DNA from: Cheilinus undulatus
Lineage: Eukaryota > Chordata > Actinopteri > Labriformes > Labridae
Reading direction: 5' to 3'
NCBI RefSeq assembly: GCF_018320785.1
Contig: NC_054882.1
Location: 26,044,719 to 26,108,718 of the forward strand
Length of the DNA: 64,000 nucleotides
The position numbers and the translations under genes are program-made. Of this stretch, positions 49,461 through 61,829 are shown in pieces. Below the pieces are notes generated by a model. That model saw nothing but the letters and a program-made list of their open reading frames with translations, had not been told where the DNA came from and did no database searches. Position 1 is the first letter of the stretch, and each line of letters starts with the position of its first letter.

Positions 49461-49632
49461 CTTTCAGTATGACTCAGTTGAGACACTTAAAGGTCCAGAG
49501 GAGGCTGTGTTTGCAACTTGGAGGAGATAACGGCATATTTTGGTGGGCGCGTCCAAGCTAGTTTTGTTGTGGGAAACGTAGTTCATAGTAGAGACACATA
49601 AACGACAAAAGCTGGCTGAATGTTGGCTTATG

Positions 49633-49651
49633 ACTACAATACCCATAATGC
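49633..49651 (+). promoter_or_regulatory. ZNF143/THAP11-like site upstream of MAX
   Basis: ACTACAATACCCATAATGC differs at a few positions from the ZNF143 consensus ACTACAAYTCCCAGAATGC. A partial inverted match (GGGAAACGTAGTTC) lies at 49571-49584. It is about 190 bp before the MAX start codon, where such sites occur in housekeeping promoters. Confidence 0.45.
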
Positions 49652-49705
49652 CTCATTCTGATACGCCTGCGCTGTGAATGTTTTCCCGTCCATGTGTAGG
49701 CGAAT

Positions 49706-49711
49706 CACGTG
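49706..49711. promoter_or_regulatory. CACGTG E-box upstream of MAX
   Basis: The canonical palindromic E-box lies 132 bp before the MAX ATG. CACGTG is the site bound by MAX dimers themselves, which allows for autoregulation. Occupancy is inference. Confidence 0.5.
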
Positions 49712-49842
49712 TAGAGGAGCCGTTGGTCGTCATGTATCTTCTCTAGCAAAGCGCCGTGCTACATTTTTATTTGCCCCCAGTTGTCGCTGCACTTTGTTTT
49801 GACAGCTGCTTGTTTTCTTTTCTCAGACCCTTTTACCGAAGA

Positions 49843-51450
49843 ATGAGCGAAAACGATGACATCGAAGTCGACAGCGATGTATGTGGTTTAGTTTCATCCA
49901 GCATTAGCTAGAAAAAAAATTATAATCCGACGGAAACTTTAACATTACAGCCAACCTACGCTATCTGACTGAGCTAGCTAGTTAGCTAGCAGGGTCCTTT
50001 GGCTAACATGACAGACAAACGGGAAGTGAACCGTCAGATGTGTTTTTTGAATAGTTAACAGGCTGGCCTGTCAATTGAAGCTGTGCACATAAGTCTGGTG
50101 AATAAGTCGAGTTTTACTACAGTTAACGTTGGCTGTGGTTTGCAAAACTGTTGACTAAGGAATCGTTTAGATTGTGTTGCGCTGCTATTCTTGCAATTAC
50201 GTTACGGGATCTGACAGTGGACAAAAATGTTGATTTAAGGATCGCTGAAGATTAAAAGGCATTCACTTATGATGAGAATTGTAATTTATAAATTAAATTT
50301 TTCTTTCAAATGTCCTAAGTGTGATGTGTCCATACTGATAAAAATTCAGTCACAGTTATTATGAAGGAGTGCTTCAGTTACTATTTAACCATGAGAAAAC
50401 TGTTTGCTTAATGTGATTATTTAGAAATTTACGGTATTTCAGCTGTTTACCCTGGAGAAAAATGATACACAGCTAACAAAAATAAATCTATTCTTTGGTT
50501 ATCATGCAAGTTTCAATAATAAGATAATTTTAAAAATAAGGGAAAGTGACCAAAAGTCAAAAGGTAGGTATACTGAATATATAACTTCAAAACTTTATGT
50601 ACTGCTATACCTTTTGGTGCTATAATATTGTATGTAAATTCGTTTATTTTCAAAGGAAGTTAACAGTCGAATAACTTTACAATCTGATTTGGATCTATTT
50701 TCAAGTAGGGACTTTTTCGACCCTCGAAGGCTTCCTTTTCATGTACATAATTTCACGCTTCCGTGCGTTTGTTCTCTCCAACCATTTATTAACACGTATT
50801 TACCAGTCATGATATTTCTCCTGGTGTGTGGAGAAAACTTTGCACAAATAAAAGCTACAGCGCTTACTTATCCATTTTGGCCACTTAGTACTAGTGCCGT
50901 AGTTGCACGAGTAAAGGCGCAAGCAAACCATAGACTAGTAGGTAGTCACTACTCACTTGACCGTAGTGCAATTAGGACGCTTGAGATGTCTGTGCGAGTG
51001 TTTTGACGCTATTTGGATCAGCGGTATTACATTTTTTTTCTTACCATGCGTTTGCATTCTTCATGGTATTAAAAAAAAATGTTATCCTACCATGACTTCA
51101 CATTACATTAGATACATATTTTCAAGTACAACCTTGAAAATGTCCGTATATATGATTTAATGCCCCCATGCTGCATTAGCTAGATTCTTTTAATTGACCA
51201 AAAATGCGAGTCCTGTCAGAAAACTCTGCATCAAAAATAATGTCAGATCCTTAAGCTGGTCCCATATTTGTCAGAGCTATGGACTCCCCTCCCCCATTTG
51301 ATTGAGCTCGGATCTCCAGCTTTGGAGCTTTGGAAACATACTGTGTATTGTTAGGCCTGTGTGTAGTTTGTTTCTGATGTTACAGTATGGTTAAAACCTT
51401 CGCAATAGAAACATAAGTCTATGTCCTACAAATGCTGCTATTACTATTAC

Positions 51451-51481
<31 letters not shown>

Positions 51482-54400
51482 TTAAGAAATACTTACAGCT
51501 GACCTCAGGGAAAGATCTTAATCTGTAGAGCCATTTTATTCTTGCAACAAGAGCAGAACATTTTAAGTATATTCTGCTTATCTTAGCAACAGAGGGTTGA
51601 GATGACATAATTTTTTGTAAAATTTAACACAAACTGTACAAGCAATGACTACTTAATTGTTATTATGGGGAGCGTTTGCAGCTTCTGTTCATGTTGTGAT
51701 CAACATGACAGACCAGTGTGTTCTGTGGATCCAGTTTGATATTTAACAATGCATTATGGAAAATTTTGAACATTAATAGGGTTAGAAGTTTAATTAGTGC
51801 AAATATGCACAGGAAGAGAGGCATTTTACCACAGAGCATTTAACAGCACCACATGTAAGTACAGGTGGTTTCTACAATAGTTGCAGCATGTCATAAGTTT
51901 GGTCCTATGCTTTGGGGACTGAAAGCAAACAGCATTGTGGATGGATCATAACATAATACATGTTTTTAATGCATACAGGTCTCTGACAGGAAATTGAGAT
52001 GCAATGTGCAAACACATGGAAGAGAAGACCATTAAATTGCTGCATTGCAGCTTAAAATTGCTGTCCACCCCTGATTATTATCATATTTAGAAAATGTAAT
52101 AAGGCTTTATCAATACTGTATGTTATACTAAGGGCTGCCTAATTACGGCAGAAATCGTAATAGCATTGTTCCAGGGCTGACTCCTCCATGTTCAAGATGA
52201 CTGAGGTCATAATGCCTTCTTCATATCTTGTTTAGCTTTCTCAGTAATATGGCTTTTGGCACCATAATAATTAAATCTTAATTATCTTTTTTTCATGATT
52301 CAGTAAGCTAATATTATAATTTAAGTTGAAACTCTGTGTGTTGCTCAGCACTTATTACACTTATCACTGTCTTCTGTCCCTTTGCAGGCAGACAAGCGAG
52401 CACATCACAACGCGCTGGAGCGCAAACGCAGGGACCACATTAAAGACAGCTTTCACGGTTTACGAGATTCTGTGCCTGCATTACAAGGGGAGAAGGTGAG
52501 AGTAAATACAGAATGTTCATTTTCTACATACAAGAAAGTACAAAAATATCCACACCCCTCTCAGTTTTAATGAGTTTTATTTTTCTAAGTTATACTGTAG
52601 CTCTTTGCCCCAAAAACAACACTGAAGGAAAATGTTGGAAAACCTTCGGCCATACACAAAATTTATTTTGGAATTACAACAGAAACATTTTAAGCAACCC
52701 AAAAACAATAAAGCATTGTGTTCAGATATATTCCTACCCTGTTGCAGTATTCAGTTTTAAAGCTACTGTTTTTTATAACAGCCTCTTAATTATGCAGGTA
52801 ATTGCTCATAAGTTTATTACAAAGGTCCTTAGGGAGTTTCAACCACTCTTCCTTGAAGCAAAAGCTTCAAGATTCTCAAGGTTGACAGGTTCCTTGCTGC
52901 TAACCTTTTCTCAGTGGGGCTGAGATCAGGACTTTAACTAGGCCATTCCAAAACTTTCACATCATTGTCTTGAAACCATTTCTTCACCACTTTGGCTGTA
53001 TTTTTTGGGTCGTTGTCCTGTTGATACATCCAACACTCTTCCAGGTCCAGATTCTCTGTCTGCTTGATTTTTTCTTTGAGAATCTTGATATACTGCTTTT
53101 TTTCATGATTCCTTCCATATTAACCAAGTTGCCAGTACCACTAGCTGCAACGCACCTTCAGAGTATTATGCTGCTGCCACCATGCTTTACAGTAAGGATG
53201 ATGCTCTGTGGTTTGTAAGCCTTACTTTTCTTTAGCCACACAAAAGCCACATCTCCTTTCCCATATAGCTCAATCTTTGTTTCATCTGACCAAAGAACAG
53301 ATGACCAGAAGCATTCGTCTTTATCTATGTGAGCTTTAGCATAGGCTAGGCATGCTTTCACATGCTTTGATTGAAGTAGAGGTGTCTTTCTTGGTTGACA
53401 TCCATGGAGGCCACCTAGATGTAATGTCCGCTGGAGTGACTGCCTTGCTTGTTATTAACATCAGTTGAGCTAATTTCTGCCAGAAGAGCTTTTGTAGTCA
53501 TTCTTGGATTGATCTGGACCTTTCTGGCAGAGTTGACACTGTTGCCTTCTGACTCTGTCCTTGGAGAATTTTCACACTGTTCAACAAATCTTATTTCTTG
53601 ACAATTTTTAGTAAAGAAATTTGAAGTGCCAGAAATGTAAAGTTCCAGTTTCTTGATTGAAACTGGCACTTTAAATTGCTTGGCAGTTGTTTTGTATCCT
53701 TTTCCTTCCTTTCAGGCATCAGTAATCCTTGTTTGTAAGTCCTCCCTGTGCTCTTTTCTTAGGCATGACAGCTGCTGTGTTGATTTGAAAAATGGCCGAC
53801 TAGAATGAGCTACTCAACTTATATAGGAAACATTTAAAGTGCTATATAATACTTTCCTACATCAAAAACAAAGTTTGTTCTATCATTTCAGGGTTGGTTG
53901 TCATGATTACATGAAAGTATGAATACATTTTTACTAAGTGATTTTTTGTTATCAAACTCTAAAAGGGTTTGTTTGTGTAGTAATTCAAAATGAAATGGTG
54001 TGTGTCTGTAAACCTTCTTATATTATCTACCTGTCCCATTTGTTTGGAGGAGAACTACTGTATAAAGTAAAAAAAATTGGACTTAACTGTATCTCTAACA
54101 GTCTTTTATAAGTGCAGACAAATGTAGGGGTTTAACAACATTTTCACATGAAGTTCTAGTGTATTATTTGCCTACTTGAATAGATCAGAATATTCCAAAT
54201 CAAACAGCATAACGTTCTTTTTACAATCTAAGATTGACGATTCCTCTATAATATCAGGGAGGAGTTAATGCACATGCTCTGTGACCATTTACAAATCAAA
54301 GCAAATGGAAATAGCACTATGACTGTATAGCAGCTAGCAACTTCACTACTGATTGAAGAGCAAAATGTTGGCAAGTTGTTACCTCCGCTTCTGCCTGTCT

Positions 54401-57400
54401 TCACCAGGGCACTCTTGCAGAAGAGATTTTTAATCTCAGTGACGTTTTCCTTGTTGTATAAAATACACTTAAGATAAAAAGTGTTTAATTTTAAACTGGG
54501 ATCCCCATGCACAGCCCAGGTTGTCCGTTGCAGGTCAGTTGCAGGAGCAAAGTAAACAAAGAAAAATAACCCGCCACACACTGAAAATGACTTTACTTAG
54601 ACTTTATTATTTCTATATGTTTCATTTTATCAGACAGTAAATCTGAATTGTATTTTGGCTTTGTTCTTTTTGCATGATGGGATTAGAGTGGTTTTAATGC
54701 TTAACGCAGCACTGGGATGCTTGTAAAGTCTGATACCGTAATTAACTAGAAAAGCACTCGGAGAGCGCACACCTCCGCTATAAGCCCTATGTCCCAATAG
54801 TACAGAAGCCTTTAAAAAATTCCTGCATCCAGACGCTGATCCCGATCACTCCCAAAATCTAATCAGTTCGTCCTTATGCCATTTCTGACATTTCCTAATA
54901 ATTTCATCAAAATCCGTCCATAACTTTTTGAGTTATGTTGCTAACAAACTAAAAAACTAACTAACAAACCCTGCTGATCACATAACCTCCTTGGTGGAGG
55001 TAATAAGATCTTCAAAATATCAACTAGTTCCAGTCAACTAATGTATGACAATTAAAATGAACAGGAGGAGAAGGGCCTGATTGTAGGACATCCTAAGAGA
55101 TGTGACCAAGAATCCAATGGTCTGACTGAGCTCCAGAGATCCTGTGTGGAGATGGGACAAGGTTCCAGAAGGACAACCATCACTGCAGCCCTCCACTGAT
55201 CTAGGCTTTATGGCAGAGTGGCTAGACAGAAACCTCTCCTCAGTACAAAACACATGGAAGCCTGCTTGGAATTTACAAAAAAGAGCCTGAAGGGACTCCC
55301 AGACTGTTAGGAATAAGATTCTCTGGTCTGATAAAACCAAGTTTGAACTGTTTGGCATCACCTCTAAACGTTATGTCTAGAAGACACCAGACACTGCTCA
55401 TCACCTGCCCAGTCTCTGCCCAACAGTCAGGCATGGTGGTGGCAGCATCCTGCTGTGGGGGTGTTTTTCAACAGTAAGGACTGGGAGACTGGTCAGGTTG
55501 AGGGACAGCTGAATGGAGCAAAGTACAGAGATATCCTCAATCCTGTATGTATATAACACATATTCTTGAATGACAACCATCACTTGTGGTACTCAACCAA
55601 TCTGAGCTTTATGGCAAAGTGGCCACTTGTCTTTCATGTGGAGACTTTTTCAAACTCCAAGCAGGCTTTCATGTGTTTTTCTTCCATCTAGCTGCCCTGT
55701 CGTCAATCTCAGATCAGTGAAGGGCTGCAGTGACGGTGTCCTTCTGGAACTTTGACCCATCTATTGCTCAGACATGCATTGTCAGCTGTGAGGCCATCTA
55801 CAGAGAGGCTTATGCCTTTCCAAATCACATCCAATCAATTACATTTTCCACATTGTGCCTTCCAATCAAGGTGTAGAAACATCTCAGCAATGATCCAGGA
55901 AATAACCTGAGCTAAATTTCAAGTGTTTCAGCAAAGGGTGAATACTTATGTCAGTGTGATATTTCAGTTTTTTGCTTTTCATAAAGTTGCAAACATTTCT
56001 AAAGTTCTATTTCTGCTTTGTCATGAAGTGGTACTGGGTGTAAATTAATGAGAATAAAAATGTTTTTTCTTTTACTGTAGCATCAGGCTGCAACATAACA
56101 AAATTGAAAAAAGTGAGGGGGGTCTAAATACTTTCTGAATGCACTGTAGATTCTATTACAACAGATGTATTCACAACTTTTATACAAACAACTGCCAATG
56201 GATTATTTTCAACCTAGTTAAATCATTAGATAAATGAATAACAAGCCTAGTTTGTTTACAAGCCAAATATTCACCTAGTGCTACCATATAAATTGAAAAA
56301 AAAAAAACCTTTCTTCTTCTATTTACCTGGCAAAAATGTCTTTTTTGTGTCATTTTTGTAAAATACCCTTGATTTAAAACAAATCCAAAGCATGCAGAGT
56401 ACCTAAGGGAAGCCTAAGAGCCTTGAGTTAATTATTATTACCCTGTAACAGTAAGCATCAATTAAAAGTGCCCTGTAATTGAGGTCCTGAGGTCTGCCAG
56501 TATTTAAAAGAAGCTGTTAGTGGAGACGGGCTGTTTTAGGCTGAGACTTTTTCTGCTTTTTATCAGTTTATCAAGTTTATATGTTAAAAATTGCTAATGC
56601 TAGAATAATTATTTTTGTTCAGAGTTTGTTATTCTTACTAAAACTTTATTGGAAGGTATACTTTTTAACACTGGGGTCTCTTAATACCTTGTTCTGTGTG
56701 AGGTGTGTCCAAACCATTACTCAGGTGCCAAATGAGGCACATTTTTGATTGGCCCGCATCAAATTCTAAAAAATACAATCAGATATGGCCCAAATTAGAA
56801 TATAAAGCTTGTGCCTGATTGTGTTGTTCTTTGTAGTTTCAGCACAACATGGTGCTACTCTGCTAATCCTGTAAACAAACATTTTGACAAGAAGAATTTA
56901 TTGATGTTTTTTTCTTCTGACTAAATTGAGAAGAGACAGTAAATGGTAAACAAATTGCAACCAAAAAACTAATGGTATCTTAAATTGTAACACCCTGATT
57001 GCTTATAGCAGCAAATAGCTGTACCAATGGTGTTTGAGGGATGGAACCGATGGCAGCCACAGCTTATCCTGAAATCTGATTGGCCTCCCCAAAATCCTTA
57101 AAATGATTGGCTATTTGCCTCTCAACTAGTCATTTAAGCTTACCCAATCACTAAGCATATCTTAATCTACATTAGATTGATTTTGCTAACTTTAATATTG
57201 TCAAGGTGAGATACATGGAAGTGGCCCCAGCATCCTTATATTTTTCTGTATGTGGCCCTCAGTGGTACAAGTTTGGACACACCTGTTCTATGTGGACTAA
57301 TAGACACTGCATATTGTCTACATGGCTCTGTGAAATTGTCACTGACAGACTTCTGTCAAACAGGCTTCACGAGCACAGATTCTAGACAAAGCCACCGAGT

Positions 57401-57779
57401 ACATCCAGTACATGAGGAGGAAAAACCACACCCACCAGCAAGACATCGATGACCTAAAGAAGCAGAATGCACTGTTGGAGCAGCAGGGTAAGAGGCAGAA
57501 CTTTAAAAGACAAACTGGTGTCTTTAAGGAAAAAAATCTGATCTAAATGGTGTTTTCTGCTCTGTTTATTGTCTTTCTTTATTTGTGGATATAGTCCGTG
57601 CACTGGAGAAGGCCAAGGGGAACACTCAGCTCCAGACAAACTACTCTTCTGACAGCAGCTTGTACACAAACCGCAAAGGGAGCGCCGTGTCCGCCTTCGA
57701 CGGCGGCTCAGACTCCAGCTCCGAATCAGAACCGGATAAGCCGCCGAACAGAAAGAAGTTGCGCGTGGAATCCAGCTAG
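49843..57779 (+). CDS. max: MAX, bHLH-leucine zipper partner of MYC (short isoform)
   Basis: MAX dimerises with MYC, MXD and MNT proteins and binds CACGTG in the nucleus. Exons: 49843-49878, 52388-52495, 57364-57487, 57595-57779. They total 453 bp (150 residues; human short isoform 151), with all junctions in phase and GT/AG sites. Residues 1-12 ([12 protein letters not shown]) match the human start. The basic region [19 protein letters not shown] carries His19, Glu23 and Arg27, the E-box contacts. The loop and helix 2 follow ([20 protein letters not shown]). The zipper covers about 65-95, and the tail has a Ser-rich acidic stretch ([12 protein letters not shown]) and the nuclear signal RKKLRVE. 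The 27-nt exon that encodes nine extra residues in the long human isoform was not found in intron 1. Intron 2 (52496-57363) is filled with transposons. Confidence 0.95.
50160..52387. other. MAX intron 1, nothing recognised apart from a microsatellite
   Basis: The intron between the first two coding exons has only weak short frames (for example 50689-51006). No alternative exon was identified. Confidence 0.4.
51438..51482. repeat. (ATT)n microsatellite
   Basis: About fifteen TAT/ATT trinucleotides run almost perfectly within MAX intron 1. Confidence 0.9.
52525..54010 (-). mobile_element. Tc1-like transposon remnant in MAX intron 2
   Basis: The minus strand encodes transposase pieces including [18 protein letters not shown] and VKHGGSSI, which form the catalytic core with the first DDE-type Asp. 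N-terminal pieces lie to the right (53415-53770). The left edge AAAAATATCCACACCCCTCT resembles the inverted end of this family. Several stops break it. Confidence 0.8.
54790..54998 (+). repeat. RTE-type LINE 3' end fragment in MAX intron 2
   Basis: The blocks CCCAAAATCTAATCAGTTCG, TCATCAAAATCCGTCCATAA and TTTTTGAGTTATGTTGCTAA, with the end TTGGTGGAGGTAATAAG, follow the RTE 3' order seen at 5826-6130. Confidence 0.6.
55050..55560 (+). mobile_element. Tc1-like transposase remnant in MAX intron 2, plus strand
   Basis: Broken frames read [14 protein letters not shown] and later WWWQHPAVG, with the catalytic GGG-rich block seen in a shifted frame as HGGGSI-like. The block TGACTGAGCTCCAGAGATCC is shared with 19000-19650. 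Confidence 0.7.
55600..56150 (-). mobile_element. Tc1-like remnant in MAX intron 2, minus strand, with terminal end
   Basis: The right edge reads (minus strand) TACAGTGCATTCAGAAAGTA then TTTAGACCCCCCTCACTTTT, the 5' inverted end of a widespread Tc1 family. The inner part repeats, inverted, the sequence of the neighbour at 55050-55560. The two halves may be one element rearranged by inversion, or two insertions. Confidence 0.7.
56701..57284. mobile_element. hAT-like MITE with inverted ends in MAX intron 2
   Basis: AGGTGTGTCCAAAC at 56701-56714 is an exact inverted match of GTTTGGACACACCT at 57271-57284. The flanks GTTCTGTGTG and GTTCTATGTG are nearly identical. The interior is shared with 45791-46400. 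It ends only 80 bp before exon 3 of the MAX coding sequence. Confidence 0.75.
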
Positions 57780-58814
57780 ACATGGACTGCGCCCAGCAAT
57801 CCAAAAAGACTCTTTATAGCCCCACAAGCCCCACTGATTCCTCCTACCTGTCCGCACTCAGTTCCGCCTTCTTACGTCAGTCCAGGAGGCGAGGTGGAGA
57901 CTGTGTGAGAAAGGTGCTCTTATGTATAAAAACGCTTCTACCTTCCTTATTTCCCTCCTGGCAAGCATCCCGTCACTCCCAGCGAAGACTTTAAAGACCC
58001 CACAGTGAGGCAGCTCTGCAGTTTTGAAGGACTTCAAGCTTTTCAAACCTCATGATAACCTTTCATAATCAGAAGTGGAGGTGACGTGTGATGAGGCTTT
58101 AGTAAAGCTACATAAATACAAACTTTTTCCTTTGTTGGAGTTGTGAGACTTTTACCACCTTTGACAAATTAGGGATAGTTTACCTTTATAATATTCGTAC
58201 TTTTCCAGAAAAGAATGTGAAGTTGCTTTTGAAAAAAATGTCTGTAATGCAACATGAAACCCTCCTTATTCAGTGTAGGTGGCTCAAGTTGTTTGTGTAA
58301 TCAAATGAATCCTGTTAATAGTGATGCACCAGAATTGGTTTCTATCCTTTATGTCTGATCTCTTCTCCATTTTGCCTGAGATTTTCCTGAGAACACAGGA
58401 GGACAAAGAAGTCAACCTGCTGTTTTCACACTCAGCTGTTTATTTTTCTCTATTTTTATCATCACCACATAAAATGGTGTTAAAAAAAAACCCTATTGGA
58501 TGCTGAATGTTACACGATGCAGTTAAAGGGCAGCGACCTTTTGTTTTTTTGTTAATTGAAGTCCTTTCAGTGTGTAGTGTATAACACTGTATACTCTTAA
58601 ATGGTGTCAGCTCTGCAAAGAAAAGCCTTCCCTTGAAATATTTGCCTGTGCTGGGAATGTTTATCTTTCTTTTGTTTTTCCTTTTTGCAGAGGTAAAGTT
58701 AGTGTGTACGTAATCAACATTTGTTTGTTCCATTCCGTGGAAATTACAGGTATGTTGTACATACTGCCAATGGTTGTCTTGCAAGTTGAGGCATACCTTT
58801 ATTATGAAACTATA

Positions 58815-58820
58815 AATAAA
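58815..58820 (+). other. Candidate MAX polyadenylation signal (AATAAA)
   Basis: An exact AATAAA lies about 1.04 kb after the MAX stop, just before a Tc1 remnant. The stretch from 57780 is thus taken as 3' untranslated region; frames within it are chance. Confidence 0.5.
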
Positions 58821-58869
58821 ACTATTTTATCCTTTTGGGATATATTTGTGACTACATGTTTTTGTTAAT

Positions 58870-59310
58870 ATCAGATGATGGCTCTTGTCCATTATGAATA
58901 TCTATGCAACAAGGCATGGAGCCAATCAGTCCATGGCACTGCTGGGTTGTTATGAAGCCCAGGTTGCTCTGATAGCAGCCTTCAGCTCATCTGTATTGTT
59001 GAGTCTGATGTCTCCCATTTTCCACTTGAGGTTACTCCAGAGATTCTCTACGGGGTTCAGGTCAGACCAGTTAGCTGGACAATCAAGCATAGTAACACCA
59101 TGGTCAGCAAACTAGTTTCTGGTAGTTTTGCTGGAAAATGGAAATCAGTATCTCCATGAAGCTTCTCAGAAGATGGAAGCATGAAGGTTTCTAAAATCTC
59201 CTAGTAGATGGATGGCAGCATGGACCCCAGACTCAAAAAGCATAGTGGACCAACAGCAGCAGATGACATGGCACCTCAAACCATCACTGAAAACACTGGA
59301 CTTTAAGCAC
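58870..59310 (-). mobile_element. Tc1-like transposase C-terminal remnant
   Basis: The minus strand encodes DLNPVENLWSNLKWK, the third catalytic block, with further core sequence to the right. It is the same family as 22170-22400 and is broken by stops. Confidence 0.7.
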
Positions 59311-59356
59311 CTTGGATTCTGTGCCTCTCATAGGCCTTTTAGACCGGCAGGGCTAT

Positions 59357-59872
59357 GTGCTGGTTCTGGCTCCCGAGCCTAATTTAAACCAGCCAGCACA
59401 TTCAAACCCAAAAAATTTGGTTCAGAACCTGAAAAGTTGGTTCTCAGGTGGATCAAAAAAAAATAAAAAAGGTTCTTCCTCACAAACTGTGACATCATTA
59501 GTAGGCGTGCTATATTCTAGGTAATGGAGATGAGTAGAAAATGGGGAAAAAATGGTCTGCGATGTGTTCATCAACAGAATTCTAGATGAAGCTGGAGAGT
59601 ACTACAAGGAAGAGCAGGTTATATGCTTATGTAAGAGATGGCGAAGGCTGGGTTCACCTGAATGTCAGACCAAATAATTAATAAACTCAAGAAACTGCAG
59701 AAGGAATACCGGGACAGCAAGAAAGACATGGGCGAAAGTGAAGCTGGATGTGGTGATACACGTCCATCACATCCTCCTACTTTGATTCCACTCAAACTGG
59801 TGTGAACGCAGGCTGGTTTGCCAGAAAGCACCAAGGTTCTTAGGCTCCAGAATAGAGCCAGAACCAGAACCG
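59357..59872. mobile_element. PIF/Harbinger-like deletion derivative
   Basis: GTGCTGGTTCTGGCTC at the left is mirrored by GAGCCAGAACCAGAAC at the right. Between them, shifted plus frames read FINRILDEAGEYYKEEQ and NKLKKLQKEYRDSKKDMGES. This resembles the Myb/SANT-like DNA-binding protein encoded by PIF/Harbinger elements. The transposase gene is absent. Confidence 0.55.
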
Positions 59873-60319
59873 TGTCTGTCTGAAAGCTTATCTGATCCTC
59901 CTCCAGACTTTGGCACCTTGATTTCCAAATGAAGTCCAAAATTTAATTTAATCCAAAACAGGACTTAGGACAACTGAGACCACAATGGTCCAGTTCTTTT
60001 TCTCCTTAGCTCAGGTGAGATGTTTACAATGTTGTTTGTGGTTCATCCTTGTTAAAACAGATCTTGTACAGCAGGTTGGGTTATATCCAGGTAATTCAGT
60101 CTACTTACCTCAATTTGTATTATCTTGTTACTGTTCTGCCTCTGATTGTGCAAATATTGAATTAAGGAATGACTTATTAAAGTCTCCAAGCTGTCACTCC
60201 CCCTACAACTAGCTGCCTCTTTAAGGCAATAGTACCTTTCTGCAGACCAACATGGAGATGCTGACAGATGTGAGTTGTGTGAGAAGATTTCTGGGAATGT
60301 AAGTCAGCTAGGGAAATAC

Positions 60320-60545
60320 AGTGGCAAAAAATGTGAACCCTTTGAATGATCTAGTTTTCTGTAATAACTGGTCATCAGATGTGATCTGAAATGTATCTAA
60401 CCCCCAAGTATAAACAAACACAATGCCCTTAGCCAAATATCACACAAATAACCATAATATGTCATGTCTTTATTGAACAAAGCCATTAAAAATTCACAGT
60501 GCTGCTGTAAAAAGTAAGTGAACCCTTAAGAAAATATCTCTAAAA
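60320..60545. mobile_element. Short TIR element
   Basis: GTGGCAAAAAATGTGAACCC at the left edge and AAAAAGTAAGTGAACCCTTA near 60510-60530 are typical end words of short non-autonomous elements in fish. The limits are uncertain. Confidence 0.4.
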
Positions 60546-60559
60546 AGAGCAAACTGGAA

Positions 60560-61290
60560 TCAGGAGATAGCACACCTGAAGTCTGTTAAACAAGGGGAAA
60601 TGTGAGGATTGTGTGAAAGAATGGAAAAAGCAGGGAGAAATTCTTCCCCCAGTCAAATTTCCAGCAAGACCGCGGGAGACGGTGGGTGCAGATTTGTTTG
60701 AATGGAGCAGTAGTGAGTACTTGATTTTTACAGATTTCCTCTCAAGATACATTAAGATAGCTAGCTCCACCACTGCAGCTTCTGTGATTGAACATCTTAA
60801 ACCAAATTTTCCCTCCATGGTGTTCCAGCTGAAGTAAGGACTGATAGTTGACCTCAATTCTGCTACATTTTGCATCTGAGTGGGGATTTGTTCTCACAAC
60901 TTCCAGCCCAAGGTATCCTCAGACTAATGGAGAGACAGAAAGAGCAGTGAGGACTGTGAAGAGCCTAAAGACCCATATCTAGCACTAAATGGCTTATTAT
61001 GCAACACCCTTTGCAGAAGGAGACAGCCCTGCAGAGCTACTGATGGGAAGGAAAATCCATATGGACTCATACTTCAGAAGAGTCAACTGGTGATCTAGCT
61101 CAACAAGTTTCTTCACCTCAGACAAGCCAGATACATGAGAGAATTAACCTACAAGAGAAAGAAACCCTCTGATGCACCTCAAAGACTTTGAAGCAGATAG
61201 ACATTCCTCTCACGTGTATGAGTGACCCGCACAGGGCGAAATAATCCCCTCACTCAGCTGGAGGAATGGGTAGTCTGTCTCACCTCCACT
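60560..61290 (+). mobile_element. Ty3/Gypsy retrotransposon integrase remnant
   Basis: Plus frames give CVKEWKKQGEILPP (end of the zinc domain), ETVGADLFEW with SEYLIFTDFLSRY (start of the integrase core with its first two Asp), then after breaks PQTNGETERAVRTVKSLK. The order matches Gypsy-type integrase. Stops and the missing long repeats show a dead fragment. Confidence 0.75.
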
Positions 61291-61829
61291 GTTGGGTTAA
61301 GAAATAATGTTAACAGTTTTGATATACTGTGTTAAGCAGTACTGATCAAATAATTTGGAGAAAATGTTCAGATTAAAAGTTAAGGCTACAGTTTAGAATG
61401 ACTAACACCCAGCTGAAGTTTATCAAAGAGTGAAGCAAAGTAAAAGTAAACAAATAGAATTAAACCATAGAGTACAAATAAACAGAAGTCATGTTCTCAG
61501 AAAGGGAATATGAGTGTTTGTAAATGACCAGAGTTAATACACTGCCACCTGCTGGATGAATGCTGATACTTCTTGAGTCAGAATAAATGCACCAGTGTGC
61601 AATGTTAGGTCTGTCTCCATCTTTAATGCATTTAATATAACTGCAGTGCATAGTCATAACACAACAACGATCACATTCAATTTATTTCAATGAATTTTTT
61701 TTATACTCAATGATCCAAATTCATTCAAGAACTGATCACGAAAACCACTCAGACAAAAAATGAGTGAGGTTTTACAGTGAAACACAGGGAGAAAATACTC
61801 TCTTGTATTTTACATGGATTTTAAATTGT

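Noticed and set aside
57454-57819. Long frames on both strands over MAX exons
   Set aside because: These are shadows of the MAX coding sequence in other frames.
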